From contig CAYSIR010000103.1 in NCBI GenBank assembly GCA_964431105.1, positions 1 to 13,526 on the forward strand: a stretch of 13,526 nt of DNA, given 5' to 3'. A model generated the notes under the pieces. The model saw nothing but the letters and a program-made list of their open reading frames with translations, was not told where the DNA came from and did not search any database. This DNA is from RECH01 sp964431105 (GTDB lineage Bacteria > Cyanobacteriota > Cyanobacteriia > RECH01). How positions within the stretch are numbered: the first letter of the stretch is position 1; each line of letters begins with the position of its first letter. The translations under genes were made by a program, and so were the position numbers. Positions 8,140 to 13,526 of this stretch are shown here, piece after piece.

Positions 8140-8725
8140 AAATCAAAACTCCTTGTCGATGATCTGCGAGCTGCTGCGCGGTGGGAGGAACGGCTATTTT
8201 AAGAGCAGCGATGTTCACAAACGGTCAGCGGGTGACTGGTTCTGAATCGGTTAAGCGATCGCCTGACGGTTGGCTTGACGGTTCACTGCGGTCACTGAAT
8301 GATTCACTCAATGACCTTGAAGCCCTGTTGAGCATCTGCGATTTCGTCGCATCACTCCCATTGTCTGGCGTTTCTGTACTTAAACGCGGATTGTTTCGGT
8401 TATCGAATCTAGGGCGATCGCATCAATGTGAATGCCCCTAACCCTTCATCACCGCGCCCCTATTAAAACAGATAGAGTACAGCACTCTCGGAGTCTCATC
8501 TAACCAGTAGCATTTAGACCGAGGTCTGCAGTCGCAGCATCAACTGCTGAAGTGCTGACTCTGTTCCTCACGCTGAGATACTACCAATGAATCCTTGATC
8601 CCACGGGTTTGTTAATCCAATTTTTCTAATCCTGATCGGGTTTGCTTGGGTGAGCGGTAGCGATGCCATCCCAATATGACCCCATCAGACGACAAATGAG
8701 ATGTGCCCAAACGGTTGACCAGCGG
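8140..8725. other. 586-nt gap upstream of gap1
   Basis: No credible coding sequence is present on either strand. The region must contain the gap1 promoter (minus strand), but no clear -35/-10 pair stands out. A weak TTGATG/GATAAC candidate read on the minus strand lies around 8397-8424. The notable content is the candidate structured RNA at about 8466-8565. No T-tailed hairpin was found for the 63-residue gene that ends at 8726. Confidence 0.5.
8466..8565. ncRNA. candidate structured RNA with a three-way junction
   Basis: The closing stem pairs GAGTACAGCACT (8475-8486) with AGTGCTGACTC (8551-8561), giving 11 bp with one bulged A. AACA/TGTT pairing can extend it. Directly inside is hairpin 2: CTCG (8487-8490) pairs with CGAG (8520-8523) and GTCT (8493-8496) with AGAC (8516-8519), with a 2-nt bulge. 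Hairpin 3 pairs CAGCA (8535-8539) with TGCTG (8545-8549) around a 5-nt loop. The fold works on either strand. On the plus strand, TATTAA at 8461-8466 would place a transcript start near the stem base. On the minus strand it would sit about 330 nt upstream of gap1. I do not recognise a known family. Confidence 0.35.
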
Positions 8726-8917
8726 CTAATCGACAACTTTTAGCAACCCCATTTGGAGGCGATCGCTAATGGTGCGAACTTGAGCCAGTTGGCGATCTGT
8801 CAGCGTGCAGTCTGAAGCCAGAATTGTAAAGAAGCGCTGCTTGTCTTGACGGGTAATGCGCCCGGTAGACAGCACGCTCTGAATGACTTGTTCAATATCA
8901 ATGGTGGAATATGACAT
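8726..8917 (-). CDS. small conserved-looking protein of unknown function (63 aa)
   Basis: This is a 63-residue soluble protein. Its regular heptad-like pattern of hydrophobic residues (IEQVIQSVL, RFFTIL, LAQVRTISDRL) suggests two or three helices, and it ends in MGLLKVVD. Related short proteins, with an N-terminal IDQVI-type helix followed by TGRITR, occur in cyanobacteria as far as I recall, sometimes as paralogues; no function is known to me. The ATG at 8917 fits the start of this pattern but has no clear ribosome-binding site. It appears monocistronic, with a likely leader of about 165 nt from a TATAAT element at 9090-9095. Confidence 0.75.
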   Translation of the reverse strand: MSYSTIDIEQVIQSVLSTGRITRQDKQRFFTILASDCTLTDRQLAQVRTISDRLQMGLLKVVD

Positions 8918-9089
8918 GGCGATTCTAAAGGAACAAAAAATTAAAGCTGGTAAATCCGTAAAACTACTGAGTCAGCAATGGCATCAGCGTTGAAGAAATA
9001 AGGAGAGGTTAAGGTTTACCTGCTCTCATACCAACAACCTAGCCAAAATACTGAGATCACTCCATAAATTTTTGATGAATCTGTAGGGT

Positions 9090-9095
9090 ATTATA
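9090..9095 (-). promoter_or_regulatory. -10 element TATAAT for the 63-residue gene
   Basis: A perfect TATAAT reads on the minus strand 173 nt before the start at 8917. The position 17 nt further upstream is not a -35 match, which fits a -35-independent (type 2) cyanobacterial promoter. The region is AT-rich, so chance cannot be excluded. Confidence 0.45.
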
Positions 9096-9181
9096 CGAAT
9101 TTTTACTGAGACATCCGGACGTTTCTTAAAAAAATTGGGCAGCATTTCACGGGGGCTAGTCTGCCCGTCGTTCCCTACCCC

Positions 9182-9229
9182 TCAATTTTGATCCCTCTCA
9201 ATTTTGATCCCTCTCAATTTTGATCCTTC
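9182..9229. repeat. 16-bp tandem repeat, three units
   Basis: The unit TCAATTTTGATCCCTC occurs at 9182-9197 and 9198-9213, with a one-base variant at 9214-9229. The inner part, TCAAttttGA, is a small inverted repeat. It directly precedes a degenerate palindromic element. Confidence 0.85.
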
Positions 9230-9232
9230 AAT

Positions 9233-9309
9233 GGGTGGGGGATTCATGTAAGGATTTCGGGTGGTTCGGGCATCGACGCATCACAAATCCTCACCAATGG
9301 AAGACTGCT
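9233..9309. repeat. palindromic element, copy A (degenerate)
   Basis: This copy shares the ATTCATGT left motif and the ACCAATGGAAGACT right motif with copies B and C. The stem base GTAAGGATTT (9248-9257) still pairs with AAATCCTCAC (9285-9294), but part of the right arm has been lost. No flanking duplication is visible. Confidence 0.7.
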
Positions 9310-9532
9310 GTTGATTAAATCATTGTAAAGATTGACTGTTCTTGAAGGAGTATCTTAATTATCTCAGTGATAACACGGGGATGGTGCTGGCAGTACCAAT
9401 TATTTACAGACCAATTCCACGAGGCGGCGGTTTGGTGTTGTGCTGTCGGTGTTGTTGAATAGCCCGATGAATGGAACTGAAGATTCAGTTTGTCTCACTC
9501 TAAAATTCATCCCCGGAACCAGCAACGCCGCG

Positions 9533-10159
9533 CTACCCACGACTGAGCCATGCGATCGCTTCTCGAATCCAGAGTTCGACATCATCGCTTTTTGAGAGGG
9601 CGGTTTGCTGCCCCACAGTTCGCAGGGCCTGCATAATTTCGCTAGTAGTGTAGCCGAGCGCCAGTAAGGTCATCTCCACATCTTCCTGCACCGACTGGTT
9701 TGGAGCTGCATCTGGCACGGTGGATAGCCCAGACTGATCGCGCCACTCAGATAGTTTGCTGCGAAGTTCGAGAGCGATGCGTTCAGCCGTTTTGCTGCCC
9801 ACGCCGGGCGTGCGAGACAGCAGCCGGGTATTGCTCGACACAATTGCCTGCACCAAATCCTGGATGCCTAGGGTTTCGAGCAGGGCGATCGCAAGCTGTG
9901 GACCAATGCCGCTAACGGCAATCAGTTGGCGAAATAAATCTCGCTCTGCCATCGATAAAAAGCCATACAGTTGCCCGTGATCATCCCGCAGTTGCAGATG
10001 GGTGAACAACTGAGCTGATTTGCCAATGGTCAGCGTATTGAGGCTACGGGGCAGCACCTGCATTTCATAGCCAATATCGTTAACCTCTAAAATCACGCTC
10101 CAGCGGTTATTGCTGAGGGGCTGTAGCGCGGCGACGGTTCCTTTGAGATAGCTAATCAT
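9533..10159 (-). CDS. ruvA: Holliday junction branch migration protein RuvA
   Basis: RuvA binds four-way DNA junctions as a tetramer and loads the RuvB motor for branch migration in recombination and repair. The 208 residues match the family length. Domain I, an OB-fold, covers about 1-64 (MISYLKGTVA..., GQLYGF). Domain II holds two helix-hairpin-helix motifs, VSGIGPQLA (82-90) and TPGVGSKTA (117-125). A Ser/Pro-containing linker leads to domain III (about 159-208, with LLALGYTTSEI), which contacts RuvB. It lies 58 nt downstream of spp on the same strand and may be cotranscribed. The start has no strong ribosome-binding site, but MISYLKG is the typical RuvA N-terminus. Confidence 0.97.
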   Translation of the reverse strand: MISYLKGTVAALQPLSNNRWSVILEVNDIGYEMQVLPRSLNTLTIGKSAQLFTHLQLRDDHGQLYGFLSMAERDLFRQLIAVSGIGPQLAIALLETLGIQDLVQAIVSSNTRLLSRTPGVGSKTAERIALELRSKLSEWRDQSGLSTVPDAAPNQSVQEDVEMTLLALGYTTSEIMQALRTVGQQTALSKSDDVELWIREAIAWLSRG

Positions 10160-10217
10160 AGCGACAGCAAATCGGACAGTTGGGTGACTTCAGCATCAGC
10201 CGCAGAGGGCGAAGGCG

Positions 10218-10967
10218 TTACTCAATCAATCCAAAATGCTGAAGTCCTTGCAGGATACCACCCGCGCAGGGTCGTTCGGCTAAAAAGCGATCGCGAGATG
10301 GATGGTTCGCGTGCCACTGGCGCAGTTCTGGCTTAGCATTGCCCACAATGATGCCTTTGGTGTTGGTGTTCTCATACATGGCGATGTCGTTGCCAGAATC
10401 GCCGCAGACGACTGTGCGATCGGGGGCGATGCCCGTGCGATCGCGCAGAAACCGGACGGCAGCACCTTTGTTGCCAGCTTTGGGCAATACATCCAGGTCA
10501 ACGCCACTGCTGTAGATAATTTGGGCTTCTAGCCCAGCTAACTTGAAATCGTCCATGAGGTGTGTAATGACAGCATCGGCGGCATCCGGCTCAACGTAGT
10601 AGCTGACTTTGTGGGGTGTTTGCTCAGATTCGGGTTGCAGTGCTAGGGAATCGTAGCGGGCGGCAATGTCTTCTACCTGCTGGCGGCTCCAGTTTTGGTC
10701 TAGGCGATCGCTCCATTCAGACAGCGGGGTCTGGCTGCCGCGAGGATAAATCATGGTGCCGACCGACAGCACTAGAAAATCTGGCTCTAGCAAGTCTTCT
10801 TCAGTGGTGAGTTGTTGATAAAGCGTGGGCGATCGCCCCGTGGAGTAAGTAATCAAGGTTCCGTATTGGGTGCGGTGGTTTTCCAATCGGCGGTTTAGGT
10901 CGGCGAGGGCAGCGCGATCGCCCACTAGCGTGCCATCTAGGTCAGTGATGAAAAGAAATCGAGACAT
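10218..10967 (-). CDS. spp: sucrose-6-phosphate phosphatase (HAD family)
   Basis: This enzyme removes the phosphate from sucrose-6-phosphate, the last step of sucrose synthesis, in the cytoplasm. The 249 residues match the short cyanobacterial form, which lacks the extra C-terminal domain of plant enzymes. HAD motif I is DLDGT with D9 and D11, motif II is YSTGRS (41-46), the motif III lysine is K167 in AGNKG, and motif IV is GDSGND with D190 and D194. VSYYVEP (121-127) and SSGVDLDVLP (153-162) lie in the cap region and match cyanobacterial SPP. Other HAD-IIB sugar phosphatases are possible but less likely. The start is 31 nt from the end of palindromic copy B, and AAGG 8 nt before the ATG is a modest ribosome-binding site. 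Confidence 0.9.
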   Translation of the reverse strand: MSRFLFITDLDGTLVGDRAALADLNRRLENHRTQYGTLITYSTGRSPTLYQQLTTEEDLLEPDFLVLSVGTMIYPRGSQTPLSEWSDRLDQNWSRQQVEDIAARYDSLALQPESEQTPHKVSYYVEPDAADAVITHLMDDFKLAGLEAQIIYSSGVDLDVLPKAGNKGAAVRFLRDRTGIAPDRTVVCGDSGNDIAMYENTNTKGIIVGNAKPELRQWHANHPSRDRFLAERPCAGGILQGLQHFGLIE

Positions 10968-10998
10968 AATTGTACCTTGGGTCTGATGTTCACAGTCG

Positions 10999-11079
10999 GG
11001 TAGTGGTATTCATGTAATGATTTTTGGTGGTATGGGCGACGCCCACACCACCAAAAATCATTACCAATAGAAGACTATC
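10999..11079. repeat. palindromic element, copy B, with 8-bp flanking duplication
   Basis: This 81-bp element has a 25-bp stem with one mismatch (11014-11038 and 11040-11064) and a 1-nt centre, plus weaker outer arms starting GGTAGTGG and ending GACTATC. It is flanked by CACAGTCG at 10991-10998 and 11080-11087, an exact 8-bp direct repeat consistent with a target-site duplication. It lies in the only space available for the spp promoter, between the cysO-like terminator and spp. Confidence 0.8.
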
Positions 11080-11144
11080 CACAGTCGCAACGGGCGGCGC
11101 TCGGACGAACGGCCCAGATTGGAACACTAGATTAAAATATCGAC

Positions 11145-11179
11145 GACAAAAAGCGCTACTGCGATCGCAGTAGCGCTTT
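11145..11179 (-). terminator. intrinsic terminator of the thrC/cysO-like unit
   Basis: A perfect 30-bp palindrome (11150-11179) with GCGATCGC at its centre is followed on the minus strand by a T-run (CTTTTTG). It begins 43 nt after the stop codon of the sulfur-carrier gene. The long GC-rich stem plus U-tract makes a strong rho-independent terminator. Confidence 0.85.
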
Positions 11180-11222
11180 AAAGCTACCAAGCATTGTTTA
11201 AGAGACCAGTGTTGACTGCCAG

Positions 11223-11498
11223 TTAACCGCCCGCTACAGCCGGGACAATGCTGACTTCATCGCCATCTTTGAGAGCCGTATTGGCCCCATCCAGGAACCG
11301 GATGTCTTCGCTGTTCACGTAAAAGTTAATAAACCGGCGCAGCTTGCCGTCATCGTCACACAGCCGCGCCTTGATGCCTGGGCAGCTTTGGTCGAGGGAG
11401 TTAATGAGTTCGCTAATCGTGCCACCACTACATTCGAGGGCGGCCTGCTCATTCGTAAATTTTTGCAAAGGAGTCGGAATCAGTACCTTAACTGCCAT
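11223..11498 (-). CDS. CysO/MoaD/ThiS-like sulfur-carrier protein
   Basis: This is a 91-residue ubiquitin-fold protein that ends exactly in Gly-Gly (PAVAGG). The end is the site that is adenylated and converted to a thiocarboxylate in MoaD, ThiS and CysO. From memory, the second half (GKLRRFINFYVNSEDIRF, then DGDEVSIVPAVAGG) is much closer to mycobacterial CysO, the sulfide donor for cysteine synthesis with CysM, than to MoaD of molybdopterin synthase. It lies 158 nt downstream of thrC on the same strand and just before the shared terminator. No MoeB/MoeZ-like activating enzyme, CysM or Mec protease gene is in this window. The start has no evident ribosome-binding site. The exact sulfur acceptor is unknown. 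Confidence 0.9.
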   Translation of the reverse strand: MAVKVLIPTPLQKFTNEQAALECSGGTISELINSLDQSCPGIKARLCDDDGKLRRFINFYVNSEDIRFLDGANTALKDGDEVSIVPAVAGG

Positions 11499-11656
11499 AG
11501 TTCAATGTTCAATCGTTCTAGTTGGAATCTGAAAAACGGGAAAATTGAGGGAAAGGCATACCGAACAATTGGCGTTAGCGCATAACCTGTGATGGCTTTT
11601 TTGTGGTGGGATGCCGGTGCAACCCTTACCCAGAGCATCACTCGCTGGAACAACGA

Positions 11657-12958
11657 CTAGACAATCACCGGTTGCCATTCCAATCGTTCGAGAGTGAGCG
11701 ATCGCTCTAGCGCCCGCTCAAAGCTTTCTAGCTTCGGTTCGATGGTAAACGGTTCACCGACATAGCCCTGCACTGCTTCCTGAGTTTTCAGACCATTGCC
11801 GGTGATGTAAACCACTGTCGTTTCATCAGGGTCAATCTTGCCAGCTTTGACCAATTTCTCTAGGACGGCGATCGTCGTGCCGCCTGCGGTTTCGGTGAAG
11901 ATCCCTTCGGTTTCCGCTAAGAGCTTAATGCCCGCAATGATTTCATCATCGGTGACGGCTTCGATGTTGCCATTGGTTTTTCGAGCCACATCCAGCGCAT
12001 AGATACCGTCCGCCGGGTTGCCAATCGCAATCGACTTTGCGATCGTGCTGGGTTTCACTGGGTCGATAAAATCACGCCCTTCGTGAAATGCCTTCGCGAT
12101 CGGAGAACAGCCCTCAGCCTGAGCGCCGCTGAACCGAACAGCTTTTTCTTCCACTAAGCCGACCTTAATAAATTCTTGAAAGCCTTTGTAAATCTTGGTA
12201 TAGAGAGAACCCGACGCCAACGGCGCAACGATGTGATCGGGCAGTTCCCAACCTAGTTGCTCCGCAACTTCATACCCCAAGGTCTTCGAGCCTTCCGAGT
12301 AGTAGGGACGCAAGTTGATATTGACAAAGCCCCAACCGTGCGTGTTAGCAACTTCAGAGCAAAGGCGGTTCACTTGGTCGTAGTTGCCTTTCACGGCCAT
12401 CAATGTGGGGCTATAGATGAGCGTTCCCATCACCTTCCCCGCTTCGAGGTCAGATGGAATGAAAACGCAGCAGTCTAACCCAGCGTGAGCCGCGATCGCA
12501 GCGGTCGAGTTTGCCAAATTCCCGGTGCTAGCACAGGAAACCGTTGAGAATCCTAATTCCCGCGCCCGTGACAACGCCACTGAAACCACCCGATCCTTGA
12601 AACTCAGGGTCGGCATATTGACCGCATCATTTTTAATATAAAGACGCTTTAGACCCAAACGGCGGGCCAGACGGTTGGCTTGCAGGAGCGGCGTCATGCC
12701 CGTACCAACGTCGATATAGTCATCCGTGACAACGGGGAGAAAGTCCCGATAGCGCCAGATGGAATTGGGCCCCGCCTGAATGCTTTCACGAGTCACCGTC
12801 TGCCGCAGCACCTCGTAGTCATAGGCTACCTCCAGGGGACCAAAACACACATCCTCACAGACGTGCATGGCTTTGAGGTCGTACTCTTCACCGCACTCGC
12901 GACAGCGTAAGGATTTAATGGCGGATTTGGGGGTGGAACGAGTCAGTGCCTGGGTCAT
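11657..12958 (-). CDS. thrC: threonine synthase
   Basis: This PLP-dependent cytoplasmic enzyme converts O-phosphohomoserine to threonine, the last step of the pathway. The 433 residues are full length. An N-terminal zinc-ribbon-like module has C19, C22, C34 and C38 (CRECGEEY... HVCEDVC), with a CxxxC second pair. The PLP lysine is K121 in SFKDR. The phosphate-binding STGN lies at 144-147 and a further glycine-rich ITGNGLKT segment at 385-392. A fold-type II relative such as cysteine synthase is unlikely given the whole-length match. It is the first gene of a two-gene unit with the sulfur carrier. The ATG has no strong ribosome-binding site, and a leader of about 180 nt separates it from the predicted promoter. 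Confidence 0.95.
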   Translation of the reverse strand: MTQALTRSTPKSAIKSLRCRECGEEYDLKAMHVCEDVCFGPLEVAYDYEVLRQTVTRESIQAGPNSIWRYRDFLPVVTDDYIDVGTGMTPLLQANRLARRLGLKRLYIKNDAVNMPTLSFKDRVVSVALSRARELGFSTVSCASTGNLANSTAAIAAHAGLDCCVFIPSDLEAGKVMGTLIYSPTLMAVKGNYDQVNRLCSEVANTHGWGFVNINLRPYYSEGSKTLGYEVAEQLGWELPDHIVAPLASGSLYTKIYKGFQEFIKVGLVEEKAVRFSGAQAEGCSPIAKAFHEGRDFIDPVKPSTIAKSIAIGNPADGIYALDVARKTNGNIEAVTDDEIIAGIKLLAETEGIFTETAGGTTIAVLEKLVKAGKIDPDETTVVYITGNGLKTQEAVQGYVGEPFTIEPKLESFERALERSLTLERLEWQPVIV

Positions 12959-13147
12959 GGATTTAGGTCTCTTAATTAAGGTCGCTTTAAGGTTGCTTGT
13001 CGTCGTTTGCAGGGGGATCGGTCAAAGCTGGATGCCTGCTGCGGTCGCCTTTTGGGGGAGCCTGACGCATTTGAACAGGGGGTGCGATCGCTGGAATGCT
13101 GCGTAACGTAATGAATTGAACGCATCACGCTCACTGAATTGTGTCCG

Positions 13148-13176
13148 ATAGTAACACGGTGAAAAATTCCGGTCAA
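13148..13176 (-). promoter_or_regulatory. thrC: sigma70-type promoter of thrC
   Basis: On the minus strand, TTGACC (13176-13171) and TACTAT (13153-13148) are separated by exactly 17 nt, which predicts a start near 13141. It is the best-matched promoter in the window. Confidence 0.65.
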
Positions 13177-13181
13177 ACATA

Positions 13182-13200
13182 CCCGACTTTTTTTGTCGGG
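13182..13200. promoter_or_regulatory. hairpin or operator upstream of the thrC -35
   Basis: CCCGAC (13182-13187) and GTCGGG (13195-13200) form perfect 6-bp inverted arms around seven Ts. They lie 5 bp upstream of the predicted -35. A 19-bp dyad in this position could be a regulator site. It lacks a T-tail outside the stem, so it is not a normal terminator. Confidence 0.4.
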
Positions 13201-13289
13201 ATTTGTGAAAGCATTGATTTTCTGATGGTTCTGCCATTTTGTGGCGAGTGCGATCGCCTATAGCCGTTCAGATCATCCAAAAAATGATG

Positions 13290-13368
13290 GGCAGTGGTAT
13301 TCATGTCAGGATTTTGGGTGGTGTGGCAGCGTCACACCACCCAAAATCCTGACCAATAGAGGACTACC
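13290..13368. repeat. palindromic element, copy C
   Basis: This 79-bp element has a perfect 21-bp stem (13305-13325 and 13333-13353) and a 7-nt loop. It has the same GGYAGTGGTATTCATGT left end and ACCAATAGARGACTAYC right end as copy B. The flanks AAATGATG (13282-13289) and AATGGATG (13369-13376) match at 6 of 8 positions, which could be a decayed target duplication. Confidence 0.8.
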
Positions 13369-13474
13369 AATGGATGAAAAATGACAAAAACACGACATTA
13401 AAGCATCCAGTACTACAGGAAGCAATGAAGTAAGCACTCGTGGGTGCATGTCACCTTTACGCCCTCACCCCAAA

Positions 13475-13500
13475 TCCCTCTCCCAATCTTGGGAGAGGGA
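13475..13500. repeat. C/G-rich inverted repeat at the window edge
   Basis: TCCCTCTCCCAA (13475-13486) and its exact reverse complement (13489-13500) are separated by 2 nt and preceded by CCCTCACCCC. This matches a type of dispersed intergenic repeat common in cyanobacteria and is in the same style as the core at 4045-4117. A T-run at 13510-13514 could make it a plus-strand terminator, but no gene precedes it here. Confidence 0.7.
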
Positions 13501-13526
13501 CTTTGAGCGGTTTTTCTCCCCTTCTC

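Larger units (their letters stand above)
8918..9532. other. 615-nt gap between ruvA and the 63-residue gene
   Basis: The gap holds the leader and -10 element of the small gene, a 16-bp tandem repeat (9182-9229) and a degenerate copy of the palindromic element (9233-9309). No T-tailed hairpin for ruvA was found. A 25-codon plus-strand reading frame at 9381-9458 has no ribosome-binding site and was not accepted. Confidence 0.6.
12959..13526. other. 568-nt region upstream of thrC to the window edge
   Basis: The region contains the thrC leader (12959-13141), the palindrome CTTAATTAAG (12971-12980), the thrC promoter and an adjacent hairpin (13182-13200). It also holds palindromic element copy C and a further inverted repeat near the right edge. 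No coding sequence could be supported. Confidence 0.6.

Noticed and set aside
8181..8441. 86-codon plus-strand frame upstream of gap1
   Set aside because: It has no ribosome-binding site, its composition looks random, and it would overlap the probable gap1 promoter region.
8570..8625. CTGAGATACTACC followed by a TGATCC segment, reminiscent of a TPP riboswitch
   Set aside because: The matching 5' arm and the conserved GATAATGCC/GCGNAGGGA-type segment are missing.
9381..9458. 25-codon plus-strand reading frame after GGGG, downstream of ruvA
   Set aside because: It has no ribosome-binding site, odd composition with a Cys-rich end, and no recognisable similarity.
9400..9585. 61-codon minus-strand frame overlapping the end of ruvA
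   Set aside because: It overlaps ruvA in another frame, has no start signal and no recognisable family.
10218..10967. HAD protein as mannosyl- or glucosyl-glycerate phosphatase
   Set aside because: Cap and motif sequences match the short cyanobacterial sucrose phosphatase better, and no partner synthase is adjacent.

Overview
The window is chromosomal DNA from a cyanobacterium. The octamer GCGATCGC (HIP1) occurs about 35 times in 13.5 kb, inside and outside genes, where chance would give less than one. The gene content agrees: a sucrose-6-phosphate phosphatase, a Gap1-type glycolytic GAPDH, and several small proteins of cyanobacterial type. A filamentous, repeat-rich lineage is plausible, but the genus cannot be fixed from this sequence.

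Layout, left to right. A very large membrane c-di-GMP sensor (dCache-HAMP-3xPAS-GGDEF-EAL) fills 26-3859 on the minus strand. A 339-nt gap holding a composite inverted-repeat element follows. Next is a minus-strand pair: a 125-residue unknown protein, then a PBP4-type D-Ala-D-Ala carboxypeptidase (dacB). A divergent intergenic region with a four-fold TTGACCAAT repeat leads to the only plus-strand gene, a probable DUF3531 protein. Convergent to it is gap1, with a clear intrinsic terminator and a 586-nt upstream gap that contains a candidate structured RNA. A 63-residue conserved-looking small protein, ruvA and spp follow, all on the minus strand. Last, thrC and a CysO/MoaD-like sulfur-carrier gene form a unit bounded by a recognisable sigma70-type promoter and a strong HIP1-centred terminator.

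Most genes are housekeeping: cell-wall trimming, glycolysis, recombination, sucrose synthesis and threonine synthesis. The parts worth a second look lie mainly between genes. They are three copies of an approximately 80-bp palindromic mobile-like element, one with an 8-bp flanking duplication; a second, larger inverted-repeat element with 10-bp flanking repeats; two short tandem-repeat arrays; and a three-way-junction RNA candidate. In coding DNA, the most interesting point is the pairing of threonine synthase with a protein closely resembling the mycobacterial sulfur carrier CysO. No CRISPR array, tRNA, rRNA or transposase gene was seen.
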